A DNA stretch of 64,000 nucleotides from Homarus americanus (taxonomy: Eukaryota > Arthropoda > Malacostraca > Decapoda > Nephropidae), in the NCBI RefSeq assembly GCF_018991925.1, contig NW_024720711.1, positions 3,743,332-3,807,331 of the forward strand, written 5' to 3'. The notes below the pieces were generated by a model. That model saw nothing but the letters and a program-made list of their open reading frames with translations, was not told the origin of the DNA and searched no databases. The position numbers and the translations under genes are program-made. This document shows positions 1 to 13,284 of this stretch, piece after piece. Each line of letters starts with the position of its first letter. Position 1 is the stretch's first letter.

Positions 1-174
1 AATGGTCTCTTAACTTGAAATAATCTTCCTTGGTTGGTAAGACCAAGAAAAATAAAAACAAAAATGTGAAGTGTGACCATATTTAAAAGTTTGTTAGGAG
101 CCGGCTTATAAAATGGTTTTGAGCCAGCCGTATCACAACCACCTAAAGAGATCTTGTTTGTTTCCCGTTGCCCT

Positions 175-181
175 TAACAAC

Positions 182-214
<33 letters not shown>

Positions 215-242
215 GACAACAACGACAACAACGACAACAACG

Positions 243-285
<43 letters not shown>

Positions 286-287
286 CC
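175..287. repeat. (AAC)n microsatellite
   Basis: About 110 bp of AAC/GAC trinucleotides. It reads as poly-Asn on the plus strand and poly-Val or poly-Cys on the minus strand, so the open frames across it are artefacts of the repeat. Confidence 0.97.
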
Positions 288-426
288 ACCTTCACTGGAC
301 GAACAATATAATATAGTGACCCCCAATACATAAAATAAATCCGCGTCAGCAGTCATTAATCTTAGACTGGCTGTGGAAAGTCGTACATAATATCAGTCCT
401 ATCATAATTTTTTTACCGTTGTTGGG

Positions 427-680
427 CTAGTGCAGTAATGGCATTATAACTAGTGCAGTAATAGCATTATAACTAGTGCAGTAATAGCATTATAACTAGT
501 GCAGTAATAGCATTATAACTAGTGCAGTAATAGCATTATAACTAGTGCAGTAATAGCATTATAACTAGTGCAGTAATAGCATTATAACTAGTGCAGTAAT
601 AGCATTATAACTAGTGCAGTAATAGCATTATAACTAGTGCAGTAATAGCATTATAACTAGTGCAGTAATAGCATTATAAC
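427..680. repeat. 23-bp minisatellite, 11 copies
   Basis: Eleven head-to-tail copies of a 23-bp unit (CTAGTGCAGTAATAGCATTA plus TAA). All are nearly identical; only the first differs, with TGG for TAG. The homogeneity implies recent expansion. No coding potential. Confidence 0.97.
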
Positions 681-1480
681 GACATATTTTATCAGTTCCT
701 CTTAATTATTTATGATTACTGCTTTTACTAACTTGAAATACACGCTGAAACACTTTAGTTATTGAAAGGTAATTAGTACATTATAACACAAGATAGAAGA
801 CTTGTTTCTAGAAGTATTTATTGATTATTATACGTAATTATTAGGTGAGCCAAAAAATTATACATGCACTCTCCTGAAACATGAGATTTTTTCTGCAACT
901 TTGTTCACAAAATGTGTATGATATTAAAAATAATTATGAACTGTTTGTTCCTCAATTGCTCTTGTGGTTAGCCGCTAAGACCGTCATGATGTCCACATCA
1001 CAGAAGCACCGTATATACCTGGTATAGGTCACGATGAAGCCGCGACGTGAGCATGTGTCGTCAAAAATGACTCAGCATTTTTACGTGTAGTTAATTTAGC
1101 TATTTTCAGAAATACTTTGCACATTATAACTTACTTAACTAAATGTGCGTTTTTTTCTTCAATTTTTATAACTAAGTATGGTATGATATTTGGTTAACTA
1201 CACTATTTGTCAAATACAATACGACACATAATTATAAACACTATATAATATCCGTTAATATTATTATTTACGAATGAAAATAAAGAGTAAAACAAATATA
1301 AAGGAAATCTCTGAGCTCGGTACTACGTTTATTCCACTCTACTGGCAAACGTAATCTTGAATTAGTCTGTGTAAATCTTCTTTAGTAATTCGCCAGACCT
1401 TTGTCAACTGAGGGTCATCCTTGAATCTGTAACAGTTAGATTGTGTGTAATTTCTGTCATTGCGTGAGTAGCGATCGCTG
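681..1480. other. Non-coding AT-rich stretch, nothing recognised
   Basis: AT-rich sequence without a convincing open frame, repeat array or splice structure. I see no feature here that I can support. Confidence 0.6.
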
Positions 1481-1488
1481 GCAACTCA

Positions 1489-2100
1489 GGGGTATATAAA
1501 CCAGTGCGAGCTGGAGGAACAAACCTCCCGCATCACCTTTCACCTTCGTTCTCAGATCGACGGTGGGCTTAGTTGAAACCCACCAGTCGCTCGGAGCCGG
1601 TGGATACCCAGCAGTGGTCAATATAGGAGTGATGGCGCTGATTCGGCATGATTAATCGGCTCTACTCTACCTCGTGGGCCGAGGACCCCAGACCCACCTC
1701 GTGTCGGAGTGTAACTGACCACAACAGCAGTTGTTAGAGGCGCCAGTGCTATACCCTGGGACAGGCCTTGGAGTTATGGTCCACAGTGTGATTGTATGTG
1801 TTTGTTAATAATTACCCCATGTTGGGTGGTGGACCCATATCGGTGTTTGTATCAGTATTAGTGTATTGGGAGTAAGGACAAGGAACTGGTCCTGCTATGT
1901 AATGTAATGTGACATCAGTAAGAGTGTGCACGGTAAGAGTGTAATATCTGAGTAATTGCTGTTGAGTAAATAAGAAATACGGAGTCTGCAATAAGCCCAG
2001 GAGTTGAGCCTGGTAGTTTGATTTTATATTAATAAACTTGTTCTTTGAGTATTTTAGGAGTATTCATTTCTTCCACAGTAGTTACCTTTATTTCCGTCCA
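1489..2100 (+). promoter_or_regulatory. LTR-like promoter and polyadenylation region
   Basis: A strong TATA motif (GGGTATATAAACC, 1489-1501) is followed by GC-richer transcribed-looking sequence. An AATAAA polyadenylation signal lies near 2029-2036 (ATATTAATAAACTTG). A TATA box and AATAAA about 540 bp apart in non-coding sequence is the layout of a retrotransposon LTR or of a 5' UTR of a lost element. I found no matching second LTR in the window, so the boundaries and class are uncertain. Confidence 0.3.
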
Positions 2101-2198
2101 AGTGACCCTGATATCAGAATTACACTACCCATGTGCCTAGACCACCGACATGCTACCAAAATGAACTGAAGTAAGTAGAAAGAATAATTGAAAGAACC

Positions 2199-2256
2199 AA
2201 GACATGTTGTGGTTTCACTCTTCTTTCCCCTTATCGATCTGGTCAATGAAAAACCT
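2199..2256 (+). repeat. Dispersed repeat copy A (57 bp)
   Basis: This segment, starting AAGACATGTT and containing CTTCTTTCCCCTTATCGATC, recurs almost unchanged at 6911-6967. The two copies are direct repeats bracketing the I-like LINE region. The family is not recognised. Confidence 0.8.
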
Positions 2257-2815
2257 AACCCAATACCTAGTCTCCACTGCCCGCTACCTAACAAGTTACA
2301 TACTGTCCAGAGGGAGTCTGGTGGCAGCGACCCTTAGAGTTAAGTATTTCCCCTTAGAATTAGTGACCCCCAGTCTGGCAGTATAGCACATCATCGTCAT
2401 GCCTAAAAAAAAAAACCTTTAATTCACATTACGCTACATAACATTCAAATCCACCTCACTTGTAGATTCTCAGAGAACGGGATTTGAATTTGATTTTGCC
2501 GCTTACGGCGGCTACTTTATTGTGCACCCCACACTCATCCTGTGAGCGGCAGCGCAAAAGGATTACAGAGTAGGGTTTACAAAGGGTCATAATAATTAAC
2601 CCCGGTTGTCAGGATATTATGGCACCGAAAGTTACACAGTATTTCATTTACATTATTTGTTTAGTTCTATACATAAAGGGTAACTTATTCACAAATGCGT
2701 GAGAACAGGCGTGTGAGGCAGTATGTCTGGCCTCACACTTTGTTATTCACATTTACGTGAGAAGTATTCAAGCACATTGCGTATTTGGCTCTGTACATGA
2801 GAACTGATATAGTTA

Positions 2816-3125
2816 CTAAGTGCAAAAAAGTGGATATAATCTTAATATGTCGGCTATCTTGCCATTAGAGGTGAAGTGTTGTGCCATTTCACACACAGTG
2901 TGCTTGGACCTGTCCCTAAAAGGTTCTATCTTCACACAGTCGAGGACGTAGTGTTCAAGTGTGTGGCCATATGTTTGGCCACACACTTTACATTTAGTTT
3001 TGTTTACATCTGCTTGAGGAACATACTGCCAAAGGTACTTATATCCTAACCTTAATCTAGCGGTTACAACATCTTGTAATCTAGTGATCTTGTTACTTGC
3101 TCCATATACATGTTTCACTTGATAC
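2816..3125 (-). pseudogene. C-terminal zinc-knuckle region of I-like LINE
   Basis: Continues the RNase H frame after the LTR insertion, starting QVKHVYGASNK. It contains the CCHC-type cluster CKVCGQTYGHTLEHYVLDC typical of the C-termini of I/Jockey-group elements, and ends at a stop at 2816. The same protein segment is present in the copy at 59.5-59.9 kb. Confidence 0.85.
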
Positions 3126-3701
3126 TGTGGGGAATGGGATTTTTGGTTCACATTCAGGATGGAATGGAGAAAGGAAACTCACAATGTGCTCTCTGTATAC
3201 ATGTTGTATTGGATGTACAATGCAGCTTGGTGCTGGGAAGGCAGCATGGTTACAAGCGTGATGTAGAGAGAGCTGGTTGGTGAGGGTGCTCAGAGGAGGA
3301 CCAGCTTGTGGGTCGCCATGCTCTCCGGCGGGAGCGAGGACCGCCAGGCAGCGGCGGAGGAGGAGGTGTAGCTTGCTGCGGCTGTAGCTAGAAGAAGAGA
3401 GAGCTGGTTGGTGAGGATGCTCAGAGGAGGACCAGCTTGTGGGTCGCCATGCTCTCCGGCGGGAGCGAGGACCGCCAGGCAGGCGGAGGAGGAGGAGGTG
3501 TTGCTGGCTGGTTGGTGTAGGTAGAATGAGAGATCACCACGAGGTCAGGTCTTAAATAGCGGGGGGTAGGCGTGGCTTAGTAGTTGACCTCCGTGATGTA
3601 TGGCGGCGATGGTTGACCCAGACCACGAGGCATACACTGGAGAATTCGTGGGGTCGGCTACTCAGCGACAAACAGTGTTTGTAGGGGAGAAATCCACTAC
3701 A
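3126..3701. mobile_element. Solo LTR-like insertion (copy 1) with 4-bp target duplication
   Basis: A 576-bp element starting TGTGGGGAATGGG and ending ATCCACTACA (TG...CA termini) is flanked on both sides by ATAC (3122-3125 and 3702-3705). The uninterrupted site CTTGATACATCTC is seen at about 59829-59841. A related copy with its own TSD lies at 27966-28438. TG...CA ends and a 4-bp duplication are typical of an LTR left after recombination. Internally, about 100 bp (from AGAGAGCTGGTTGG) is duplicated, which explains the length difference from copy 2. Orientation is not fixed. Confidence 0.85.
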
Positions 3702-3705
3702 ATAC

Positions 3706-4406
3706 ATCTCATCATGGTAAACTATGGATCGATAAGTGCCTGTTTGCTCTAGTCTACTTGCGTCAAACTCATCAATAAGTTCTTTCCTAATTACAGTTTT
3801 AAGGGTTCTTTTTGACAGACCCAAATTGTATTCAACGGTGTCTTTGTTAGACGCGAGTTTGGCAAGGGCATCAACTCTGTCATGTTTTATGAGGCCTATG
3901 TGAGAGGGGTCCCACAGCAGTTTGACCTTGACACCCCAGTCAACAAGGCACGCATATTTGTGTCTGGCTTCAGAGACAAGAGCGTGACAACCTGAGTCGA
4001 GGGTGCCAAGGGCAAGTAGTGAGGATAGAGAGTCAGTGATGATGAAACTGTCAGTAACAGTGGTTTCAATGAATTTAATAGCTGTGAGTATGACAACTAA
4101 TTCAGTTTGTAGAGTGGATGCCCAGTTGTTAATTGTAACTCCTTTCTCAATTATATTACCGTCAGGTTGAGTCACAACAATAGCACTTCCAGCCCTCCCA
4201 CAAGCGGTGTTAAGAGATCCATCAGGGTAGATGGTCTGTGTGATATTATCATCAGTCTGTAGAGTGTGTATGTGTTCAAGAGCTCTCAATTTGGCAGTGT
4301 GTTGGAGATAAATGCTTTGTATAATTAATTTTTTAGGCGGATACGTCGGTATTGTGATATAGAAGGGAACTGTCCGCCAGGGTGGCAGGAAGCGCTGTTG
4401 TCTCAA
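3706..4406 (-). pseudogene. RNase H domain of I-like LINE
   Basis: The open frame carries the RNase HI pattern: YPDGS (first Asp), a TELVVILTA helix (Glu), IITDSLSSL (Asp) and HDRVDALA (last Asp). It overlaps the RT frame by about 70 bp in another phase. The true coding ends at the residues DEMY near 3706; the remaining open codons down to 3552 belong to the inserted LTR. In the copy at 59.8 kb, DEMY is followed directly by QVKHVYGASNK, which here resumes at 3125. Confidence 0.88.
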
Positions 4407-5655
4407 CTTTGTACAGGTGGTCTAGTCCAAACATCTTCATATGTGTAGCTGTAGTTTGGATCCATTTAGACTCAACAGTCCCATGGTTCATACATTCTAG
4501 CAATTTTAAGGAAACAATGTTATCAGGATCACCACGCAGAAGCCTCAGGGCTATCATGAGGTTGACTTCAATTATTCTATCTTTAACACTGGGTATACCT
4601 AGTTCTTTCCTCATATTAAGTACTTTAGTGCTCATGGGACATCCTAGGATAATTCTGAGGGCTTTATTTTGCATTTTCTCGAGCTTGTCAACGCCTTTCC
4701 CGTCACGAATGACCAGGGCTGGTGCGTGGTAATCTATCAGAGATCTTATATAGCCTAGGTACATTGTTTTAACAATTCTAATATTAGCACCATAGTGCGG
4801 GCTGTACCCCGCTACACTTCTAAGAGGTCTCAGTCTGTCAGTACATTGGCGGGTTAGCTGTTGTATGGCAGGTAGGGTACAAGGGACGGAAACACCAAGA
4901 TATTTAAAAGAAGAAACATAGTCAATAGTGTTGTTACCTATCTTGAACTTGGCGGGGCCGCGTTTGCGGTTACCAGCTTGTTTGTTGAACACCTTAGTTT
5001 TCTCAGTGGAGATAATAAGACCGAGGTTCTCACAGGCTGCGTATACATGGTTCAGGGTGGTTTGCATTTCACGATGAGTTTTAGTATGTATAAGAATATC
5101 ATCAGCATAGCTGATTGAGATATTGCTGGGGTTGTCTGGTATTAAATTTAATAATGCATTCATAAGAACATTGAACAAAGTGGGGCTAAGTACTCCACCT
5201 TGAGGGGTACCAAGTTGCATATCTTTAACTTCACTTTTGTAACCCTGAAACAGTGCAGCAGCCCTTCTGTTGGTTAGGTAACCACTTATCCAGTGTAACA
5301 GCCTACCTCCTATATCCATTTTGGCTAGTTCGTACAATATCAGTTGCCTATTGGCAATATCAAATGCAGCTTTTAGGTCAAGAAATGTGGTGTATCTGTG
5401 CCTTTCATCACCATGCACAGTTAGGAATGTGGTGATGCAATTATGTACACCTTTACCATGGGTGAAACCATTTATGTTAGGAGACATGTGTTCTCTGATT
5501 CTATATAGGAGTCTGCCAAGAACCATCCTCTCAAAGGTTTTACACAGGCAGCTGGTTAGTGATATGGGACGAAAAGAATAAGGCTGTCCTGGTTTCGGTA
5601 TTGGTACAACAATACTGCTGGTCCATGATGTGGGTGTTGATAAAGGATAACTCAC
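4333..5655 (-). pseudogene. Reverse transcriptase of I-like LINE
   Basis: A 440-codon open frame. RT motifs are visible in order: VVPIPKPG and RPISL near the start, LDLKAAFD (first catalytic Asp), GTPQGGVLSPTLF, and the catalytic YADD box. Thumb-like sequence follows (FKYLGV; KALRIILGCP). The protein would copy the element's RNA at a nicked target. The N-terminal endonuclease is absent. The frame runs past the point (about 4380-4400) where coding continues in the RNase H frame, so a 1-nt shift has occurred. Confidence 0.9.
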
Positions 5656-6910
5656 CTACTCAATGTTACTGAATCATGTGTTGTATTGTACCCAGGTACG
5701 GTTATATTATGTTAATTGTATGTATTCATAGCATTAAGGAGAACTCAGGGTATCCATAAGATGATCGGGAAAGTCCAGTTGAGCCGGACTAGTGTACTGT
5801 AGGACTAAGTGTGGATCATGGTTTGAAGGTCATACTATTTACGACTGTGAACGTGTAGCGAACATAACTTCCACAGATATCATATGAAAATACATGAGAA
5901 CAATGATCTGGAAAAGGGATAAATGTGTCAGAACTATGTGAGGTGTTGGAAGTGACCCAGAAACTATACTTGAAAGGAAATATCTTGTATGTATCGATGT
6001 GAACTTAATACACCTCGTATCCTCACGTGACGTATACTCCCAATAGGTACAGTGATCAGAGAATCTTATGTCTGTGTTCAAATAGTGCAATGTGTGAGGG
6101 AGGATCCCTAATTACAGTTTTAAGTGAAGTGGATATACCCACGCCATGAACATTCGGCTTTTGTTTTAAGGGAGCGTCCTGGGGACCCGAATCCGGTGGC
6201 GTTGGTATTATAACCCAATGAATTTACCCACGAACTAGCAAACCAGAACCTTACCTTTGTGTGTAATTTAGGATTAAAACATGTGTTTATAAGGCATGAG
6301 TGACAATATACCGGAAAGTGTTCAGGTGAGAACCGTAAGAAATAAAAGTAAAAATTAAAGATTGGAAACTGTAGGCCTACGCGGTGACGAGCGGCGGGGT
6401 ACTGCCCTCAGTACCCTCCGTTCTACCGTCACCTCAGGTCACACGTGGTCGGAGCACCTTGCTGGGCGTCGGCCATTATCCCTGTGAGCGTCCCACCATG
6501 TGTGGTGACTACCAGCTATACTATTCCACTGTGAACCTGTGGATCCCCAGCAGACCACCCCAAATGCGTAGGAATAAATAAGGAAATGCTTGAGAAACTC
6601 CGCGGTCGTCACTTGGAGCGACCTATAATGCCAGGCGCAGAAACAGTACTGGTATGTCTCTGGGTGTAGCCCTCGTCTCTACCCACCCCACCGAGGACGG
6701 TGTGCGAACGAGGTGCCTGGTGCTACAGGGAGGTGAGATGGTGTTACTATGCATGATGACCTAAGGTGCTATACTCCATACAGGTGGAGCAGTCCGACGT
6801 GTTGAGTGATATTGTAAGAAGGATATCCAAAATCATCATTGTTCTTCTGAGGAAGGCCAACTCACTTGTATTTTTTTGTGACAGTATGTTTTATAAGGAA
6901 TAAATTAGTT
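5656..6910. other. Non-coding stretch, nothing recognised
   Basis: I find no convincing gene. Short open frames at 5839-6090 (minus) and 6384-6581 (plus) have no recognisable domains. The 3' part leads into the dispersed 57-bp repeat. Confidence 0.55.
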
Positions 6911-6967
6911 AAGACATGTTATGGTTACACCCTTCTTTCCCCTTATCGATCTGGTCAATGAAAAACC
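6911..6967 (+). repeat. Dispersed repeat copy B (57 bp)
   Basis: Near-identical to 2199-2256 in the same orientation, with a few substitutions (for example GTTATGG for GTTGTGG). It directly precedes the 3' end of the CR1-like LINE. Confidence 0.8.
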
Positions 6968-7057
6968 CGATTATACACGTAAAATAATTGTTAACATAAG
7001 AACATAAGAATGGAGGAAACTGCAGCGGGCCTATTGACCCATACTGGGCAGTCCCGT

Positions 7058-7860
7058 TTATACCCAACCCCTATTGCTCGAATAAGCATCCAACCTGTGT
7101 TTGAAGCTATCCAGCGTATTTGAGTTAATGATGATATTTGGTAACTTGTTCCATTCATCCACTACTCTGTTTCCAAACCAGTGTTTACCTATTTCACACT
7201 GAAATCTAAATTTGTCTAATTTAAAACCATTGTTACGAGTTCGCTCCTGGTTGAATAGTTTGAGTACACTTTGTAATGTCCCCTTTGTTAACCCTGACTT
7301 CCATTTATACACCTCAATCATGTCGCCCATCACTCTACGTCTCTCAAGGGAGTGCAAATTAAGATGCTTTAACCTGTCTCTGTACTCAAGGTTCCTAATG
7401 CCCGGGATTAGTCTTGTCATTCTCCTCTGGATTCTTTCCAAGGATTCTATATCCATTCTGTAATACAGTGACCAGAACTGAACTGCGTAATCCAGGTGAG
7501 GTCTCACAAGCGCTAGATATAATTTTAAGATGACCTCGCTAGTCTTGTAACTAACACTCCTTTGTATGAACCCAAGTACTTTATTAGCCTTGTTACGAGC
7601 AAAAACACATTGTTTACTTGGCTTAAGATTCCTACTTATCATTACTCCTAAATCTCTCTTGCAGTCGGATTCCACAGTGGCATCGTTGTTCATCTGATAA
7701 CTGGTTTCCCTGTTTACATCTCCTATACTGAGTACTTTACATTTGTCCACATTGAATTTCATCTGCCATTTTTCCGACCATTCGAAAAATTTGTTTAAAT
7801 CTTCCTGTAGTTTTGCAGAGTCTTCGTCATATTTAATTACACGTCCTATTTTAGTGATCT
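7058..7860 (-). pseudogene. RT thumb and C-terminus of CR1-like LINE
   Basis: Resumes with TKIGRVIKYDED and EKWQMKFNVDKCKVLSIG, then DLGVMISRNLKPS, VRPHLDYAVQFW, LERIQRRMTRLIPG and a final NTLDSFKHRLDAY, the usual C-terminal order for CR1/L2-type RTs. The catalytic box upstream is missing. Confidence 0.87.
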
Positions 7861-7964
7861 AGAGCGTTAAGGTTAAGAATGGGGGTAGTAGTGATAGGGG
7901 GCAATAATGTGAAAAAAGTAGTAGTAATTATAGTACAGTGGTGTGGCAATGGGAAGGGATGTGG

Positions 7965-8172
7965 TAGTAGAGGGGTGTGGGAGTAGAGGGGTGTGGTAGT
8001 AGAGGGGTGTGGTAGTAGAGGAGTGTGGTAGTAGAGGGGTGTGGGAGTAGAGGGGTGTGGGAGTAGAGGGGTGTGGGAGTAGAGGGGTGTGGTAGTAGAG
8101 GGGTGTGGTAGTAGAGGAGTGTGGTAGTAGAGGGATGTGGTAGTAGAGGGGTGTGGGAGTAGAGGGGTGTGG
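7965..8172. repeat. 17-bp minisatellite inside the LINE RT
   Basis: About 12 copies of a 17-bp unit (GGGGTGTGGTAGTAGAG and the variant with GGGAG). It sits between RT residues [11 protein letters not shown] and DTKIGRVIKYDED-like sequence, exactly where FADD should be. Confidence 0.93.
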
Positions 8173-8176
8173 TTAT

Positions 8177-8326
8177 GTTGCTGTCTATGCCGATATCTAT
8201 GTCGTTTATGTATATAATAAATAATAATGGTCCAAGTACTGAGCCTTGGGGACCTCCACTAGTGACATTGCTCCAATGCGATTTAGTGCCGTTTATGCTC
8301 ACTGCTGTTTCTTGTCCCGTAACCAT
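8177..8326 (-). pseudogene. [13 protein letters not shown] segment of CR1-like LINE
   Basis: Contains [20 protein letters not shown], the motif preceding the catalytic FADD. Instead of FADD the frame runs into the 17-bp minisatellite; the apparent C-terminal [13 protein letters not shown] repeats are satellite translation, not protein. Confidence 0.87.
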
Positions 8327-8562
8327 GCCCTAATCCATTTAAGGATATTATCTTTGATGCCATGCGCTTCTACCTTTCTAACTAGTCTTTCGTGGGGGAC
8401 TCTGTCGAAGGCTTTGCTAAAATCGAGATATACCACATCATAATTGTGCCCCTCGTCCACCAATTCGAAAGCTGATGAAAAGAATGTTAATAGATTAGTT
8501 AGACATGAATGCCCGCTTGTGAAGCCATGTTGGGAATCATTGATCAACTTGTGCTTCTCCAT
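8299..8562 (-). pseudogene. RT palm (catalytic LDFSKAFD) of CR1-like LINE
   Basis: Carries QHGFTSGHSCLTNLL and VVYLDFSKAFDRVPHE, the first catalytic Asp motif. It ends in a stop where the frame at 8326 takes over, another 1-nt shift. Confidence 0.87.
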
Positions 8563-9415
8563 GCGGTTTTGAATAGTTTGAAATGATTGATAATAGTAAT
8601 TTGCCTACTCTTGATGTTAAACTGATTGGGCAGTAGTTAGAGGATAATGATCTATCCCCCTTCTTGAATATCGGTATTACATTCGCTATCCTCCAGGATT
8701 CTGGTACTACACCTGTTTTTAATGACATGTTAAACAACTTTGCTAAGGGCACACTAAGCTCTTCCTTACATTCCTTTAATACTATGGCAAATATCTCATC
8801 GGGACCAGGTGACTTATTAGGCTTCAGTTTGTCTATTTGCTTATTAACATCGTTACTAGTCACTACTATCTCGCTTAATTTGTTTTCTTCACTATCTCTG
8901 AATAGAGTCGGTGCCTCGGGTATCATGTTTAAATTTTCGGTGGTGAAAACTGTTGAAAAATATTTATTCAGATTATTGCTCATTTCTCCGTTGTTATCAG
9001 TTAGTTCGCCGGTATCTGAATGTATTGGTCCAATCTTATCTTGTGTTTTAGTTTGATACATTTGGTAGAATCCTTTGGGGTTTGTCTTTGCCTCCCTTGC
9101 TGTCTTCAGTTCATTATTCCTCTTTGCTTTTCTTATCTCGGTCTTAACCCTACCGGCCAATACCTTATAATACTCCCGGAGGTAAATTTCGCCACGGTTT
9201 ATCCTTCTACCTATAGCCTTCCTTTGGCCAATAATGTTCTTTAAATAATTATTTATCCATTTAGGGTCATTGTTGTCTGATCTGAGTTTTTTGTATGGTA
9301 TGTTCTGCCTTTGTGCATTAAGTAACTCATTATTTAAATTGTCGTGGAACTCGACAATCTCATATCTCGTTATCAGGTCGGTGTCATCTGTCAGGTTCAT
9401 GCCCAAGCGCCACAC
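8537..9415 (-). pseudogene. Linker and RT palm start of CR1-like LINE
   Basis: A 292-codon frame: a linker with basic helices, then RT motifs KPNKSPGPDEI, ESWRIANVIPIFKKGD and NYCPISLTS. The last about 20 codons (from LLLSIIS) are out of frame with the true continuation, which picks up in the frame at 8562-8299. Confidence 0.85.
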
Positions 9416-9949
9416 CCCCTCTCTCAGCTGCCTCTTTAAACTATCAAAGTTTGCTCTTCTGAAATCTGGGACTTTAATAGAATTTTCCTTATGTCTGACC
9501 TGAAAATCTAACTGGAATCTAATTTCTTTGTGATCGCTGTTTGCAAGTTCATTCCCTACCTCGACATTGCTAGTGAGGTTTTCTCTGTTCGCCAGAACTA
9601 AATCGAGTATAATATTACCCCGGGTGGGTTCGGTTATATGTTGACTTAGGAAACAGTCCTGGATTGTTTCGAGGAAATCCTCTGATACTGAGTTACCCGT
9701 AAGGTCAGTCCAATCTATTTGGCCAAGGTTAAAATTGCCTACTATACAGACTTTGTTGTGTATGGTAGCCCTGCGCTTTTCATCCCAGAAAAGTCGCTCA
9801 TTAACTCTATCATGGTTGGGAGGTCTATATATTACTCCTATGATTAATTTTTCCCTACCGTCGATTAATTCTTTCCAAATTGTTTCTGTATTCTGCTGTT
9901 TTTATTTCCTTATTTTTTTCACACCACAGATTATCCCCCACATAGATTG

Positions 9950-10303
9950 CTACTCCGCCTCCTTTCCTGGTCTGCCTATCGGATGGAACAATTTGTAACC
10001 CGCAATTTGGTATTCGACCGGTAACTCACGTGAGTCTAGGTTGATCCATGTTTCAGTGAATGCTATTATATCGATTTTTTCGGTACATACCAAGGCCCTA
10101 ATATCATCCATTTTGTTTCTCATACTTCTACTGTTCGAGTAGTAGACATTTAAGTTAGTCGTGTTCCGAGTCCTCTCTTTACCGAGTTTAGGCTTTAACT
10201 CCCTGTCTAATTTAGTTTTGTCATCATTCCTAACACTATTTCCCTGTAATCTTTCACTTTGTTTACCCACTCCCACTGCAGTCTCCTCCACCCACGTGCC
10301 CAT
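9950..10303 (-). pseudogene. Endonuclease N-terminal part of CR1-like LINE
   Basis: A 117-codon frame with the EEP-nuclease pattern NVYYSNSRSMRNKMDDIR and IDIIAFTETW, where the Glu of TETW is the metal-binding residue. Downstream (9940 to 9450) the nuclease continues in other frames (for example GGVAIYVGDNLW). It would nick target DNA for target-primed reverse transcription; the shifts make it non-functional as assembled. Confidence 0.8.
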
Positions 10304-10660
10304 ACAACCATAAAAAAAGTAAAAAAAATAGTCCCCCCGAATAATAGTTCCATTATCTTTCCCGGCAACAGAGCAAATGGACGTAAATAAACAGTTTTAG
10401 GAATTAATTTAATTGTGGGTCTTAAATGACTTTTTTGTTGTTTAAACTCGGAAATTTTCCTGTGAAGAGTTGAAAATACCAGTCTTTATTGTAAAACAGC
10501 CCCATTCGTGCCTGTATCATATTCTTTTGTTTTAAAAAATATTTATTTAATCAAACTTTTAGATAAAGAATTCAGGATTATATTTGGGTAGAAAATGGTG
10601 TTGGCAGTTATCAAACAGGGAGGTACTACCGCCTGGGAATATATTGGAAGCCTCTTGTGG
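10304..10660. other. Non-coding, nothing recognised
   Basis: AT-rich sequence upstream of the LINE endonuclease. I see no gene or repeat array. Confidence 0.5.
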
Positions 10661-10667
10661 TCTAGTG

Positions 10668-10772
10668 ATAGACCCTGCTGCCATATGGCATCAAAAAATT
10701 TTGACCAATTCCCAGGTTGCTGATCTGACTTTCTGCCTCATTACACACAATTGCAGGGTTTCAATTGTTGCT
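10668..10772 (-). repeat. Dispersed SINE-core-like repeat, copy 1
   Basis: Read on the minus strand it matches 15255-15358 and 49609-49700: the shared core includes GCAGAAAGTCAGATCAGCAA and then CCTGGGA.TTGGTCA. Three widely spaced, well conserved copies of about 95 bp suggest a short interspersed element or the conserved part of a larger transposon. I do not recognise the family. Confidence 0.75.
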
Positions 10773-10787
10773 CTTACTACTGACAAC

Positions 10788-13284
<2,497 letters not shown>

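Larger units (their letters stand above)
2486..5655 (-). mobile_element. I-like non-LTR retrotransposon, 5' truncated, interrupted by an LTR
   Basis: Reading on the minus strand, the element has in order a reverse transcriptase (from 5655), a type I RNase H (from about 4390) and a C-terminal CCHC zinc knuckle (to 2816), followed by about 330 bp of 3' UTR ending in ATCAAA-like tail sequence near 2486. RT plus RNase H plus knuckle is the I-superclade layout. It starts just before the first RT motif, so the endonuclease and ORF1 are missing (5' truncation). It is broken by a frameshift between RT and RNase H and by a 576-bp LTR-like insertion at 3126-3701. A second partial copy lies at 59204-59912. 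Confidence 0.88.
6990..10303 (-). mobile_element. CR1/L2-like non-LTR retrotransposon, inactive
   Basis: Minus-strand element with an endonuclease/exonuclease/phosphatase domain (10303 to about 9450), RT (about 9200 to 7760) and RT thumb/C-terminus (to 7058). The 3' end near 6990-7010 carries the ACATAAGAACATAAGAA-type tail common on such elements. Coding is broken by at least three frameshifts (near 9430-9950, 8540 and 8310), and a minisatellite has replaced the FADD box. Motifs such as IPIFKKGD, LDFSKAFD and [11 protein letters not shown] place it in the CR1/L2 group; the exact clade cannot be fixed by eye. Confidence 0.88.

Noticed and set aside
175..287. Poly-Asn and poly-Val coding frames
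   Set aside because: Translation of an AAC microsatellite; no flanking coding sequence.
427..680. CRISPR-like array
   Set aside because: Units are directly adjacent without unique spacers, in a eukaryotic context; it is a tandem minisatellite.
3896..4096. Minus-strand 66-codon frame within the RNase H region
   Set aside because: It overlaps the RNase H coding frame in another phase and has no features of its own.
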